A DNA stretch of 21,541 nucleotides, taken from positions 1 to 21,541 of IMG/VR virus record IMGVR_UViG_3300045971_000427, one strand, 5' to 3'. Position 1 is the stretch's first letter; each line of letters starts with the position of its first letter. Positions 1 through 6,676 of the stretch are shown piece by piece. The position numbers were made by a program, and so were the translations under genes. The stretch is from a virus. The notes below the pieces were generated by a model. The model was not told the origin of the DNA and did not search any database. It worked only from the letters and a program-made list of their open reading frames with translations.

Positions 1-527
1 CGATTGAGTTGGTGGGAATAATATCACCCCGAAACATGGCATCAACGGGATCGGTTTTGCGTCTTGGATTCCATGAAAACCACAATTCTGATTCAGGTGC
101 GCGTATCGTTGGGGTTAACAGCTGCAATGAACGTGCAGACATAGTTTGTGCTTCTTCAATCCAGGCACGGTTAAAGTTTTCCAGTGACTTAATGGATTCG
201 GCATTCTGATCGTTCATGCCGGTAAAGATGATCTGTCCATCGCCCGGTGTTTGAATCAATTCCTTGTAAATCCTAAAGCCGTTACCACGGCCCAATTTGA
301 ACGACTGAATCTTATCCTCAAGCAACAATTTGGCTGAGTCTTTTAACGACTTCTGGACTTCACGAATGCAGACAGAGCGTAGGCCACGATGATAAAGATG
401 GTCACGTATCATTAATGCAGCATAAGTGTGAGACTTAGCGCTGCCTTCGTCCCCCCCAAGCCGCTTTGTAGCGCGACGGTTGCAGTAAGGGAGAAAATGA
501 CCGTGCAATAGGAATATTGAGTTCCAT
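1..527 (-). CDS. Terminase large subunit (TerL), N-terminal part, frameshifted
   Basis: This is the ATPase half of the packaging motor that pumps phage DNA into the prohead. From ATG at 527 the protein begins MELNIPIARSFSPLL and reaches RYKAAWGGR, then hits a stop about 30 codons in. If one T is removed from the TT at 446-447 (an A on the coding strand), the frame reads through a canonical Walker A, GGRGSAKS, and stays open to the window edge. That second frame contains SVCIREVQKSLKDSA and a Walker B-like WIEEAQTMS, as in PBSX/Terminase_3-type TerL. The gene lies 4 bp after the small-subunit stop, in the usual terS-terL order. The frameshift may be a sequencing error or real inactivation. The C-terminal nuclease domain lies outside the window. 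Family call is confident; intactness is uncertain. Confidence 0.85.
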
Positions 528-531
528 GAGT

Positions 532-891
532 TTATTTTTTCTTTGAATCGACTATCGACATTTTTATCCGTTCAACCGTTTCATCCGTCAAGCTAACGGG
601 TTCTGACTTGTCTTCCTTCCAGCGCATCTGTGTTTTAGACCACCAAATCAACGCCGAGGTATCTCCCTCCATACACCGTTGAAAGAGCTTTTTACCCACT
701 TGTGAATTAGTCTTGGACTTGCCCTGTGCCAGTTCTTTCTTGAAGTATTTGTTTAGTGTGTCCTCATCGATTCCGTCATCTGTCACCAGAGCGGCAATGT
801 TAGCAAATGGCACACCGAAGCCACTCATTTTCTCAACGAGTTTCCTTTGTGTTTCTGTGAATATCATGGGTTTTGGGCCTGATTTAGCCAT
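532..891 (-). CDS. Terminase small subunit-like DNA-packaging protein
   Basis: This 119-residue protein is probably the small terminase subunit, which recognises phage DNA and loads the large subunit. It starts MAKSGPKPMIFTE. Residues 12-50 look like a helix-turn-helix that picks targets (VEKMSGFGVPFANIAALV, then DEDTLNKYF). The following segment, with KLFQRCMEGDTSALIWWSK and MRWKED, is typical of small terminase and packaging proteins of many proteobacterial phages. The C-terminus is Lys-rich (SIVDSKKK). It sits directly upstream of the large-subunit gene with a 4-bp gap, which strongly supports the call. Primary sequence of small terminases is poorly conserved, so the role rests on motif pattern plus position. 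Confidence 0.75.
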   Translation of the reverse strand: MAKSGPKPMIFTETQRKLVEKMSGFGVPFANIAALVTDDGIDEDTLNKYFKKELAQGKSKTNSQVGKKLFQRCMEGDTSALIWWSKTQMRWKEDKSEPVSLTDETVERIKMSIVDSKKK

Positions 892-926
892 AAAAGCCTT
901 TTATAGTTCCGAAAATCATAATAAAT

Positions 927-2120
927 TTAGCCACTCAAAGCCTCCTTGACCTCGTTGAATGTTTGTCCGGTTGCTTCAAGTGTAGCCTGATGACCGGTGA
1001 AATTCTGCCATCTATTCACGATAACATCGACGTAATTGGGTGATAACTCTAATCCGTAACAAATGCGGTTGGTTTTTTCGGCGGCGATTATGGTTGTTCC
1101 TGAGCCTAGAAAGGGGTCAAATATTAAATCGTTTTTGTTTATGCTACAACGTTCTATAAACCACTCCCAAACGCCAACGGGTTTAGAACATGGGTGGCCT
1201 AAAGAATTATCACTTGATTCAGTTTTACATAAGGCATCGGGACGACTTCCTAAACCATTAGCTAGATAAATATCTTTCCCATAGCACAAAATAGGCTGCC
1301 AACATGAGAATCCCCAAGCATTCATTCCTGTACCAGCAGGAACGAACCATGCCATTGTCCATGTTGGAGTTGGATAGATATATTGATTTTTATTGCCAGG
1401 CGTTAAAACAACAATATTTGCTACTGATTGTGCAATAGGTAAAAAATCAGCAATCAACTTTTTTAAATTCTCAAGTGAATCGTCATAAACATCATAATTA
1501 TTTTTATCGCTTTTAGTATCGCCAATCCCATATGGTGGGTCTGTTAAGCATAAGTCCGCCTTTTTCCCATCCATCAGCTTCTCAACATCGGTAATGCTGG
1601 TCGAATCACCACACATAACCCGATGCTTTCCCAATAACCAAACATCGCCCAACTTGCTAACAGGTTCTTCCGGTACTTCTGGAACCTCATCAGCATCGGT
1701 TAAGCCCTCGGTTTCCCCTGCATCAAAATCAAACGCCTCGATCTCATCCAGACTAAAGCCCGTTAGCTCAAGATCGAAGTCCATGTCCTCCAGATCCTTA
1801 AACTCAAGCGAGAGCAGTTCATCGTCCCACTCAGCAGCAAGAGCCATCTTGTTGTCTGCAATGATATAAGCCTTTTTTTGTGCCGGTGACAAGTGGCTTA
1901 ATTCAACCGTAGGGACACTCTCCATTCCCATCTTTCGAGCCGCCATGAGCCTTCCATGCCCGGCAATAATGCCATTATCGCCATCCGTCAGAATAGGGTT
2001 AGTGAATTGAAACTCCTTCATGCTGGAAACAATCTGATTTACTTGCGCCTCGCTGTGTACCCTCGCATTGTTCACGTAAGGGATAAGGTCAGTTACTTTT
2101 TTGTAAACTATTTCAAGCAT
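927..2120 (-). CDS. ParB-like domain fused to a DNA methyltransferase
   Basis: This is a 397-residue two-domain protein. Residues 1-90 form a ParB/Srx-type domain with the box GIIAGHGRLMAA (about 50-61). After an acidic linker (about 100-155) comes a methyltransferase domain with DPPYG at about 194-198 and an S-adenosylmethionine-binding DPFLGSGTT at about 335-343. The order (DPPY before FxGxG) is that of beta-class enzymes, and DPPY fits N6-adenine more than N4-cytosine methylation. Phages carry such fusions as orphan modification enzymes, often to evade host restriction; no cognate nuclease is visible. I prefer ATG at 2120 because it overlaps the upstream stop (TGATG); an in-frame GTG lies one codon earlier, at 2123. 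The target sequence cannot be inferred. Confidence 0.88.
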   Translation of the reverse strand: MLEIVYKKVTDLIPYVNNARVHSEAQVNQIVSSMKEFQFTNPILTDGDNGIIAGHGRLMAARKMGMESVPTVELSHLSPAQKKAYIIADNKMALAAEWDDELLSLEFKDLEDMDFDLELTGFSLDEIEAFDFDAGETEGLTDADEVPEVPEEPVSKLGDVWLLGKHRVMCGDSTSITDVEKLMDGKKADLCLTDPPYGIGDTKSDKNNYDVYDDSLENLKKLIADFLPIAQSVANIVVLTPGNKNQYIYPTPTWTMAWFVPAGTGMNAWGFSCWQPILCYGKDIYLANGLGSRPDALCKTESSDNSLGHPCSKPVGVWEWFIERCSINKNDLIFDPFLGSGTTIIAAEKTNRICYGLELSPNYVDVIVNRWQNFTGHQATLEATGQTFNEVKEALSG

Positions 2121-2245
2121 CACCCTAACACCGTGCTCAATTCAAACATGCCAAATATGGTCATCACAAACAACACGAACACCAAAACGATGACCAATGT
2201 TGCAAAAACCTTGTTGAAGTTTCTCAGGATCATATTGATGCTCAT
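2120..2245 (-). CDS. Small single-pass membrane protein (41 aa)
   Basis: This short gene reads MSINMILRNFNK, then a strongly hydrophobic stretch from about residue 13 to 33 (VFATLVIVLVFVLFVMTIFG), then a short tail ending STVLG. It is almost certainly membrane-inserted with one helix. Its start overlaps the upstream stop by 4 bp (ATGA) and its stop overlaps the methyltransferase start (TGATG), which indicates translational coupling in the operon. I do not recognise a family. A holin-like or membrane-anchoring role is possible, but nothing in the sequence shows it. Confidence 0.6.
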   Translation of the reverse strand: MSINMILRNFNKVFATLVIVLVFVLFVMTIFGMFELSTVLG

Positions 2246-2478
2246 AAATTCACCAGATCATCATCGCCGTTGATCCCAAGACCGCTTATTTCCCAATAGT
2301 GGTGCTCTATTTTCAGTTGTGAAATTTTTTTGAACGGGGGCTTATTGACCGTTAAATCGCCAATCAACACAGCACGACCGTCTAACGTCGCCTCTTTCAA
2401 CCTGACTACCAGCCTTCCGTCCCGTGTCTTGGCTTGTCCGGTATCTAAACTAAGTTTTCTATCCCAGTTCAAATCCAT
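2242..2478 (-). CDS. Hypothetical phage protein (78 aa)
   Basis: Not recognised. The 78 residues begin MDLNWDRKLSLDTGQAK and alternate charged and hydrophobic segments that suggest a small beta-rich fold (RLVVRLKEATLDGRAVLIGDL), ending GLGINGDDDLVNL. There is no signal peptide or membrane helix. The start overlaps the end of the preceding gene by 10 bp and the stop overlaps the next start by 4 bp, so it is a genuine member of the leftward operon. Function unknown. Confidence 0.6.
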   Translation of the reverse strand: MDLNWDRKLSLDTGQAKTRDGRLVVRLKEATLDGRAVLIGDLTVNKPPFKKISQLKIEHHYWEISGLGINGDDDLVNL

Positions 2479-2696
2479 TTCCGTTTCAGTTCCGCGCTTT
2501 CTATGTCATCGACAATACTTTTAAAAATGTTTCCAGAAATAAATTTAAAAACACTTTGGTTTTTCGACAGGTGCAATAAATGCACGTCGACAATCTTGAT
2601 GTGATCGTCTGCTGCTGTTTTCCAGTCTGCGACAATATCAATATTGTACAGCGTCATTCGGTGCTGGTGTATGGTGTCAGTCGTCCCAGTATTCAT
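2469..2696 (-). CDS. Hypothetical phage protein (75 aa)
   Basis: Not recognised. The protein starts MNTGTTDTIHQHRMTLYN and contains two possible strands (IDIVADWKTAADD, IKIVDVHLLHL), followed by SKNQSVFKFISGNIFKSIV and a charged C-terminal helix ending ELKRKWI. It has no Cys and no membrane segment. Its start overlaps the upstream small membrane-protein gene by about 20 bp and its end overlaps the next gene by 10 bp. The overlaps on both sides make it a likely real gene; its role is unknown. Confidence 0.55.
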   Translation of the reverse strand: MNTGTTDTIHQHRMTLYNIDIVADWKTAADDHIKIVDVHLLHLSKNQSVFKFISGNIFKSIVDDIESAELKRKWI

Positions 2697-2850
2697 AGTT
2701 GATTTGCGTGTCGCGTTGTTTGCTGCGCTTGTCTTGCTCTTTCAGTATTCCGCCTGCTTTGTGCAGAAGATAGGCGATAAAGATACAGGCTGTGGCTGTG
2801 ACTAAAGCGGTGATTACCCACATTTCATTACTCGTTATTTCTGCTATCAT
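2677..2850 (-). CDS. Small membrane protein with charged tail (57 aa)
   Basis: The sequence starts MIAEITSNEMW, followed by one transmembrane helix at about residues 11-30 (WVITALVTATACIFIAYLLH) and a cytoplasm-like, highly charged tail (KEQDKRSKQRDTQ) ending NYEYWDD. The ATG overlaps the stop of the preceding 39-residue membrane-protein gene (ATGA), so the two are likely coupled. A pair of tiny adjacent membrane proteins could be lysis-related (holin or pinholin-like) or accessory; no family match is recognised. Confidence 0.6.
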   Translation of the reverse strand: MIAEITSNEMWVITALVTATACIFIAYLLHKAGGILKEQDKRSKQRDTQINYEYWDD

Positions 2851-2966
2851 TTTTTGAGTTCCTTAAAAAACATCCAAAACAAGCTTCCGGTTGCCAAGGC
2901 AAGAATGATAATAGCCGCCAGCAAGATCGCTTCGCAGGTGAAAATGTCGTTATGTATTTTATCCAC
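2847..2966 (-). CDS. Small membrane protein, GTG start (39 aa)
   Basis: This reading frame starts at GTG (2966) and encodes VDKIHNDIFTCEA followed by a hydrophobic helix at about residues 14-34 (ILLAAIIILALATGSLFWMF) and FKELKK. No ATG is available in frame upstream. The stop overlaps the next start as ATGA, which supports real translation of this very short gene. It forms a doublet with the 57-residue membrane protein just downstream. The function cannot be assigned. Confidence 0.5.
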   Translation of the reverse strand: MDKIHNDIFTCEAILLAAIIILALATGSLFWMFFKELKK

Positions 2967-3002
2967 AAAAGCTGTGCATAAGTAGGGGTTAAAAGCGGGT
3001 TT

Positions 3003-3329
3003 TTAGTCTGTATTCAATTGAGAATAATACTCTTTTTTTAATTTGTCTAATCTTTGTACTATTTCCCGTGGTTTGCCCCATTTAACATTGAGTTTCATAA
3101 GTTTAACCGTGGACGCTTTTTTGGCTTCCCCGTTCCATTCTTTTATCCATTCCAAGGCTTTTTCTTTGTCATAGACAAAGGCACTGGAACTGCCATTCAC
3201 TCGCTCTGGAATAAGTTGCGTATAGTGATGATTCAATAGCCTACCACTGAGCGTATTCAGGGTAATACCTAGCAATTCGCACAACTCGAGGCGAGTGATG
3301 GTATTTTTATTTTTTGAAGTTTGTCTCAT
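3003..3329 (-). CDS. Small putative helix-turn-helix protein (108 aa)
   Basis: The N-terminus MRQTSKNKNTITRLELCELLGITLNTLSGRL fits a MerR/excisionase-type winged helix-turn-helix (helix 1 LELCELLG, turn ITL, recognition helix NTLSGRLLNHHY). A middle segment follows (VYDKEKALEWIKEW), and a basic C-terminal helix pair ends KLKKEYYSQLNTD. It overlaps the end of the upstream 49-residue gene by 23 bp. It could be a small DNA-binding regulator or a nucleoid-acting early protein. This is inferred from secondary-structure pattern only. Confidence 0.55.
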   Translation of the reverse strand: MRQTSKNKNTITRLELCELLGITLNTLSGRLLNHHYTQLIPERVNGSSSAFVYDKEKALEWIKEWNGEAKKASTVKLMKLNVKWGKPREIVQRLDKLKKEYYSQLNTD

Positions 3330-3456
3330 ACTTCCATCCCCTATAAAGTAATTTCTGCTGACAGAATATAATCACGTTTCTCGCATGACCGCTATAGACA
3401 AAATTCCCTTTGGGCTTCCTGACGTTCCACAAGTCGCCCTTTGCAATTTTAGCCAT
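3307..3456 (-). CDS. Small basic hypothetical protein (49 aa)
   Basis: I choose ATG at 3456 (MAKIAKGDLWNVRKPKGNF) because it follows the stop of the PP-loop gene at 3458 almost directly; a longer in-frame start at 3519 would sit wholly inside that gene. The product is very basic (many Lys/Arg), with one Cys (VIIFCQQ) and the C-terminus YETNFKK. It overlaps the next gene by 23 bp. Possibly nucleic-acid binding; no family recognised. Confidence 0.45.
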   Translation of the reverse strand: MAKIAKGDLWNVRKPKGNFVYSGHARNVIIFCQQKLLYRGWKYETNFKK

Positions 3457-3457
3457 T

Positions 3458-4234
3458 TTAGTTCCCACAAAACCCAGTACATTCATTACCAAACATATCA
3501 ACCGTGTACTCATCACCAATATTCGCTACGGATAATGGCGTTAAACTTCGGTGCATATATTCTGCATTTTTCATATACCCACGTAAGCCTTTGCTTCTCA
3601 GACTTGAATCCACAAAACAGGCATCTTCCCACGCCTTTTCATCGTTCGCCTTCATGTCCCGCCAATGGGCATTGCTGTGATACGGGCAACCGATACAGCT
3701 CGATTTTGGTGGCTTCGGATAGCCGTTTTTTTGCATCCAAATAAGGCAATCGGTTCGAGTCATACCGGCATCAATCAACGGCCATTGGTTTTCAATCCAT
3801 ACGTCCCTGCTGGGCTTCATGCGTTGGGCTTCATCGCGGCTAATGCCTATCATCATTTTGACGCTGCCCTTGGGTATGCGTTGGCCTTTGTTGTAACCCA
3901 GTAATTCACGGATTTTTATGCGGATCGGAGCGATTTTATATTCACTGGTACATTGCCTGCGGCCAATTCCGCCATCCACAAAAAACGGGATTGATTCAAA
4001 GCGTTTAGACGAATCAATATTTTCAAGCAGGTCATCCCGTATATTGCCCTTGCTGACTCTTAACACGGGGTAACTGAGCTGTTTTTCCAGCCAATCAAGC
4101 CACTCATAGCAATGCTGCGGTTCCCATCCCGTATCTGCAAAAATGGCATAGTCCGGCTTCTCAATTTCGCCATGTTCGGCCATGAGTGCCAATGTTGAAG
4201 ATTGAACGCCTGCACCCAGACTAAGTATTTTCAT
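3458..4234 (-). CDS. PP-loop ATPase, PAPS reductase-like (adenine nucleotide alpha-hydrolase fold)
   Basis: This 258-residue protein has an N-type ATP pyrophosphatase fingerprint: the PP-loop SLGAGVQSS (about 5-13), a second-strand motif FADTGWEP (32-39), and the conserved RRQCTSEYKIAP around 92-103. C-terminal Cys pairs follow (CIGC at 180-183; C252 and C256). These are typical of the broad PAPS reductase/DndC/thiouridylase superfamily, which adenylates a substrate and often transfers sulfur. This phage subfamily has no established substrate that I know of. It overlaps the previous small gene by 4 bp. With the ParB-methyltransferase and the TGT-like gene in the same operon, a role in nucleic-acid modification is a reasonable inference. 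It could instead make a small thio-compound. Confidence 0.8.
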   Translation of the reverse strand: MKILSLGAGVQSSTLALMAEHGEIEKPDYAIFADTGWEPQHCYEWLDWLEKQLSYPVLRVSKGNIRDDLLENIDSSKRFESIPFFVDGGIGRRQCTSEYKIAPIRIKIRELLGYNKGQRIPKGSVKMMIGISRDEAQRMKPSRDVWIENQWPLIDAGMTRTDCLIWMQKNGYPKPPKSSCIGCPYHSNAHWRDMKANDEKAWEDACFVDSSLRSKGLRGYMKNAEYMHRSLTPLSVANIGDEYTVDMFGNECTGFCGN

Positions 4235-4371
4235 TCTTGCCGCCTCTGACTGCCTACTGGGTACGATAAATTTTCGGCCATGCCTTGGCGCTTAAGCCAG
4301 GGTTCATTTCCTGTCTTTGTGCCAAATCCATGCCGCCAGCAAAACACTATCTGCAAAATTAGTCTAATCAC
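4231..4371 (-). CDS. Tiny basic protein, GTG start (46 aa)
   Basis: A GTG at 4371 overlaps the rusA stop (GTGA), and the frame's TGA overlaps the start of the PP-loop gene (ATGA). The gene exactly fills the gap between them with 4-bp overlaps at both ends. The product starts VIRLILQIVFCWRHG, is rich in Arg and Gln, and ends GSQRRQE. Coupled overlaps on both sides are the main evidence that it is translated. No family recognised. Confidence 0.5.
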   Translation of the reverse strand: MIRLILQIVFCWRHGFGTKTGNEPWLKRQGMAENLSYPVGSQRRQE

Positions 4372-4787
4372 GTTAGCGCCTTTTCGCTGCTGTTGTCTAC
4401 GTGTTCGCTGATTTTAACGACATTTGAAAAATTCGGATCGGGGATAATTTCGACCACGACTTTGCCCTTAAAATCTGGGTTAAATTCGTGATAAACCCAG
4501 TGATAAATAAAATTCTTGTCATTGACGTGCAGGTATTCGGCCAGACTATCATTTGCAAATTTCATCATGGCGATAACATTATCCTGATCGAAAGCATGAC
4601 GGCTAGGTGGATAGAAATTGACGCTTAGATGCACCTTCTCGTCGCCAGAATAGGTTAATCCTGCCTCTTTACACAAATAATAAACCGTGCGCTTGTAGTC
4701 CTTGCCGGTCTTTGCTTTAACGCGCCAGTGGCATCGGCTGTTTGGCGAAAGCTCTTTGGGTGGAAACGGAAGCTCTACGGTGTACAT
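4368..4787 (-). CDS. rusA: RusA-family Holliday junction resolvase
   Basis: RusA-like enzymes cut four-way DNA junctions and resolve recombination intermediates before packaging. The 139-residue product has the family layout: an N-terminal strand VELPFPPKELSPNSR, then the acidic metal-binding block HAFDQDNVIAMMKFANDSL (about 64-82) with the D-x-D-N signature, followed by LHVNDKNF, a conserved second acidic site. The C-terminal strand VVVEIIP completes the fold. Family length is about 120-140, so it looks complete. Its start lies inside the end of the upstream gene (13-bp overlap). It probably works with the exonuclease/annealase pair encoded on the other strand at 11120-12954. Confidence 0.85.
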   Translation of the reverse strand: MYTVELPFPPKELSPNSRCHWRVKAKTGKDYKRTVYYLCKEAGLTYSGDEKVHLSVNFYPPSRHAFDQDNVIAMMKFANDSLAEYLHVNDKNFIYHWVYHEFNPDFKGKVVVEIIPDPNFSNVVKISEHVDNSSEKALT

Positions 4788-5062
4788 AAATTTAAATCCT
4801 CTAATGGCACAACAATGGCATCGCCCAGCACAGCATGGAAGCTATTGTTAAACCCTTTCCTGTAAATGTCAGTCGCTTTTGTGTTGATCTTCAAATCTTT
4901 AGTTTTCGCATGTTTATCGACCAGCATCACATGAATCCCGTCCACCAGGTATTCAAGATCAATGTCGTCGGTGTCGAGCATTTCGGCCAGTTCGCAAATT
5001 GAGTGCATGGACATAATCCTGATTTCTTCGCCGTTTGCCCGGTAGAGTTTTCTAATCAACAT
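4775..5062 (-). CDS. Hypothetical phage protein (95 aa), possibly DUF3846-like
   Basis: The protein starts MLIRKLYRANGEEIRIM. A central helix (ICELAEMLDTDD), a strand GIHVMLVDK and a late GDAIVVPLEDL motif give an alternating alpha/beta layout that loosely resembles phage DUF3846 proteins, but I cannot confirm this. There is no Cys cluster or membrane segment. The gene overlaps both neighbours slightly, so it belongs to the leftward operon. Function unknown. Confidence 0.5.
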   Translation of the reverse strand: MLIRKLYRANGEEIRIMSMHSICELAEMLDTDDIDLEYLVDGIHVMLVDKHAKTKDLKINTKATDIYRKGFNNSFHAVLGDAIVVPLEDLNLCTP

Positions 5063-5802
5063 GAGAACTCAAACAAATCGTGGTTTTCAACCGCTTTATA
5101 AGCCGGTGCGCTGTTATGTGATTCGATTCTATCGGCTATGACTGCTGCCCGTTGCGAAGATGTTGCAGGAATATACATGCCAAACCGTGACACTGAACCG
5201 CTATTAACTCCTGCATTGGTTGAATCTGCTGAAGATAACGGAAGTCTTTCAAATATCTTGGGGTCTAACATTCTCAATCCGTGTAACTTGCAGCGAGGCG
5301 TACCGTCACTAAAACAAATAACCGCCATAGATTCCGTAATTCTTTTCCACCATTTGTCATTCCCAGGTGTTGAGTAATCGCCAGAACTTCCCAGAGCCAC
5401 TATTTCAAAACTATCAACCAGCCATTCCAGATATTCTAAACTTTCGTGCAAATGCCAAACGGGAACGCCTTTTGTCCGTGTTCCTGATCTAACCCATTTT
5501 AAGACCCAATCCACGTTATCCTGTTCTGTTCCGTCGATAATGTCCGGTATCAAAGCCCAGTCGAAAGACGGGTGTTTTCGTAGCGATTGCGCCCAAATCA
5601 GGTAAGCATCAAAATCTATGCGTCCAGCTCCACGCCGCCAGTGTGAAAAAGCAGAGTTATCCAGACAAAATGACTGGCAAAATTCCAATACCGGGCCTAA
5701 ATCGTCTTGCCTGCCAAATGGTATTAACGCATGTCTACCAACCAAAAAACGGGCTGTATCTTGTCTGCTTCCCCCGATTGGAGTGCCGTGATAGTGGATC
5801 AT
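5056..5802 (-). CDS. Phage TIM-barrel protein, candidate TGT/DpdA-like base-exchange enzyme
   Basis: The 248 residues look like a phage protein related to tRNA-guanine transglycosylase/DpdA barrels. Candidate active-site blocks are LDNSAFSHW (47-55, Asp 48), PDIIDG (86-91, Asp 87), VWHLHE (115-120), ALGSSGDYSTPG (136-147), KLHGLRML (172-179) and SADST (191-195). In this superfamily, Asp residues and glycine-rich loops bind the base, and enzymes insert 7-deazaguanines into tRNA or, for DpdA, into DNA. I do not see the classical TGT zinc site, so assignment is by motif resemblance and remains tentative. It overlaps the next gene by 7 bp. No queuosine or preQ0 biosynthesis gene is visible in the window, so a precursor would have to come from the host. 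Confidence 0.5.
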   Translation of the reverse strand: MIHYHGTPIGGSRQDTARFLVGRHALIPFGRQDDLGPVLEFCQSFCLDNSAFSHWRRGAGRIDFDAYLIWAQSLRKHPSFDWALIPDIIDGTEQDNVDWVLKWVRSGTRTKGVPVWHLHESLEYLEWLVDSFEIVALGSSGDYSTPGNDKWWKRITESMAVICFSDGTPRCKLHGLRMLDPKIFERLPLSSADSTNAGVNSGSVSRFGMYIPATSSQRAAVIADRIESHNSAPAYKAVENHDLFEFSC

Positions 5803-5805
5803 CGC

Positions 5806-5997
5806 TTAATCTTCATCGGTGTAATAATCCTCGCGCCGGTCGTTGTGCCGCCTTGTAAACACCTGGCTTTTAACCCAGTCTTTTGTTCTTTCTTCCTCGC
5901 AAATTGTGCAGATATAGTCGCCTTGTCTTGCCGTATGAATCTTAAATTCCATACCAATCATGTGTTTCCCATATCTACAATAAAATTCTTTAGCCAT
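5806..5997 (-). CDS. Small CxxC protein (63 aa)
   Basis: The protein starts MAKEFYCRYGKHMIGM and has a CTIC pair (residues 30-33), with one more Cys at residue 7. The C-terminus is highly charged (RRHNDRREDYYTDED). It resembles half of a zinc ribbon and may bind zinc, alone or as a dimer. The start follows the stop of the next upstream gene by one base. It is one of three tiny Cys-pair proteins in this part of the operon. Function unknown. Confidence 0.55.
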   Translation of the reverse strand: MAKEFYCRYGKHMIGMEFKIHTARQGDYICTICEEERTKDWVKSQVFTRRHNDRREDYYTDED

Positions 5998-5998
5998 C

Positions 5999-6175
5999 TC
6001 AACCCTCCGTAAAAATCAGATTAACCAACAGCTCCCTGATGGTTTTACCTGAACAGTGTCCGTCGCCATCGGGGTTAAACAGCCACCAGGTATCTGCTTG
6101 CTTTTTGATGTAGAAGCCCTGTGATAGCCGAGTTTCCAGTAATTCAAAGATGGGGTAAAGCAGATCAGTGGTCAT
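5999..6175 (-). CDS. Hypothetical phage protein (58 aa)
   Basis: I take ATG at 6175 (MTTDLLYPIFELLETRL), which slightly overlaps the end of the preceding zinc-ribbon gene; an upstream in-frame start at 6256 would lie deep inside that gene. The product reads like a compact alpha/beta domain: helix FELLETRL, strand FYIKKQADTWWLF, turn NPDGDGHC, then helix TIRELLVNLIF. No catalytic motif is recognised. Confidence 0.5.
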   Translation of the reverse strand: MTTDLLYPIFELLETRLSQGFYIKKQADTWWLFNPDGDGHCSGKTIRELLVNLIFTEG

Positions 6176-6365
6176 GCTGGTGCCACCTATGGATTTTGCT
6201 GTTTTTCCGGTCAATGGGCATCCTTGGCATACAGCGTTTATCGTCGCACTCGGCACAGATGTAGTGATCCATGTACTTTGAGGGCAGTCGGAATATCTCG
6301 GTTTTCCATTCTCGACAGTGGCAACAGTAAAACTGGGGTTCTGGTTGTATTTCGGGTGTGTTCAT
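6165..6365 (-). CDS. Small zinc-ribbon protein (66 aa)
   Basis: Two Cys pairs, CCHC (residues 14-17) and CAEC (37-40), are spaced as in a zinc ribbon: FYCCHCREW, then YICAECDDKR. The C-terminus is His- and Lys-rich (RKNSKIHRWHQHDH). It probably binds zinc and perhaps nucleic acid or a partner protein. The gene overlaps both neighbours (4 bp upstream, 11 bp downstream), which indicates a real operon member. Confidence 0.6.
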   Translation of the reverse strand: MNTPEIQPEPQFYCCHCREWKTEIFRLPSKYMDHYICAECDDKRCMPRMPIDRKNSKIHRWHQHDH

Positions 6366-6676
6366 GGACTTGTATAGCTCCCATAGCCTTGTTGTTCTTT
6401 GAGCACATCGCGGAAAGCCTCGTCGATTAGCACGTTCTTTGGGATTGTTTTGTTACCTTCCAGATGGCGCTCGATAAAGTAATCCGGTTCCAGTCCGCAG
6501 CGGCGACACGCTTCCAGTCCATTGGCTACCCATATTCGATCCCGTTGGTATTTTGCGGCCAAGCTATCGGCCTTTACCCAGCCGAATTTTATGTTTACTT
6601 CTTCATCCGTCAAAATCTTGATGGAATCGGCATCGTAAACGGCCATTTTTTCGCTTTCTTCGGTTTCAATCTGCAT
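6362..6676 (-). CDS. Hypothetical phage protein (104 aa)
   Basis: The start ATG at 6676 is preceded by a good ribosome-binding site (AAAGGTGA); an in-frame GTG lies two codons upstream. The protein begins MQIETEESEKMAVYDADSIKIL and contains a helix-rich middle with EACRRCGLEPDYFIERHL, a single CxxC. It ends EQQGYGSYTSP. It is followed by overlapping small Cys-pair genes. Because a roughly 170-bp gap with an inverted repeat precedes it, this may be the first gene of a sub-operon. Family not recognised. Confidence 0.55.
   Translation of the reverse strand: MQIETEESEKMAVYDADSIKILTDEEVNIKFGWVKADSLAAKYQRDRIWVANGLEACRRCGLEPDYFIERHLEGNKTIPKNVLIDEAFRDVLKEQQGYGSYTSP

Noticed and set aside
3385-3744. 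119-residue open frame on the plus strand
   Set aside because: It is antisense to the PP-loop gene and its downstream neighbour, is His/Ser/Pro-rich, and has no ribosome-binding site or family signal.
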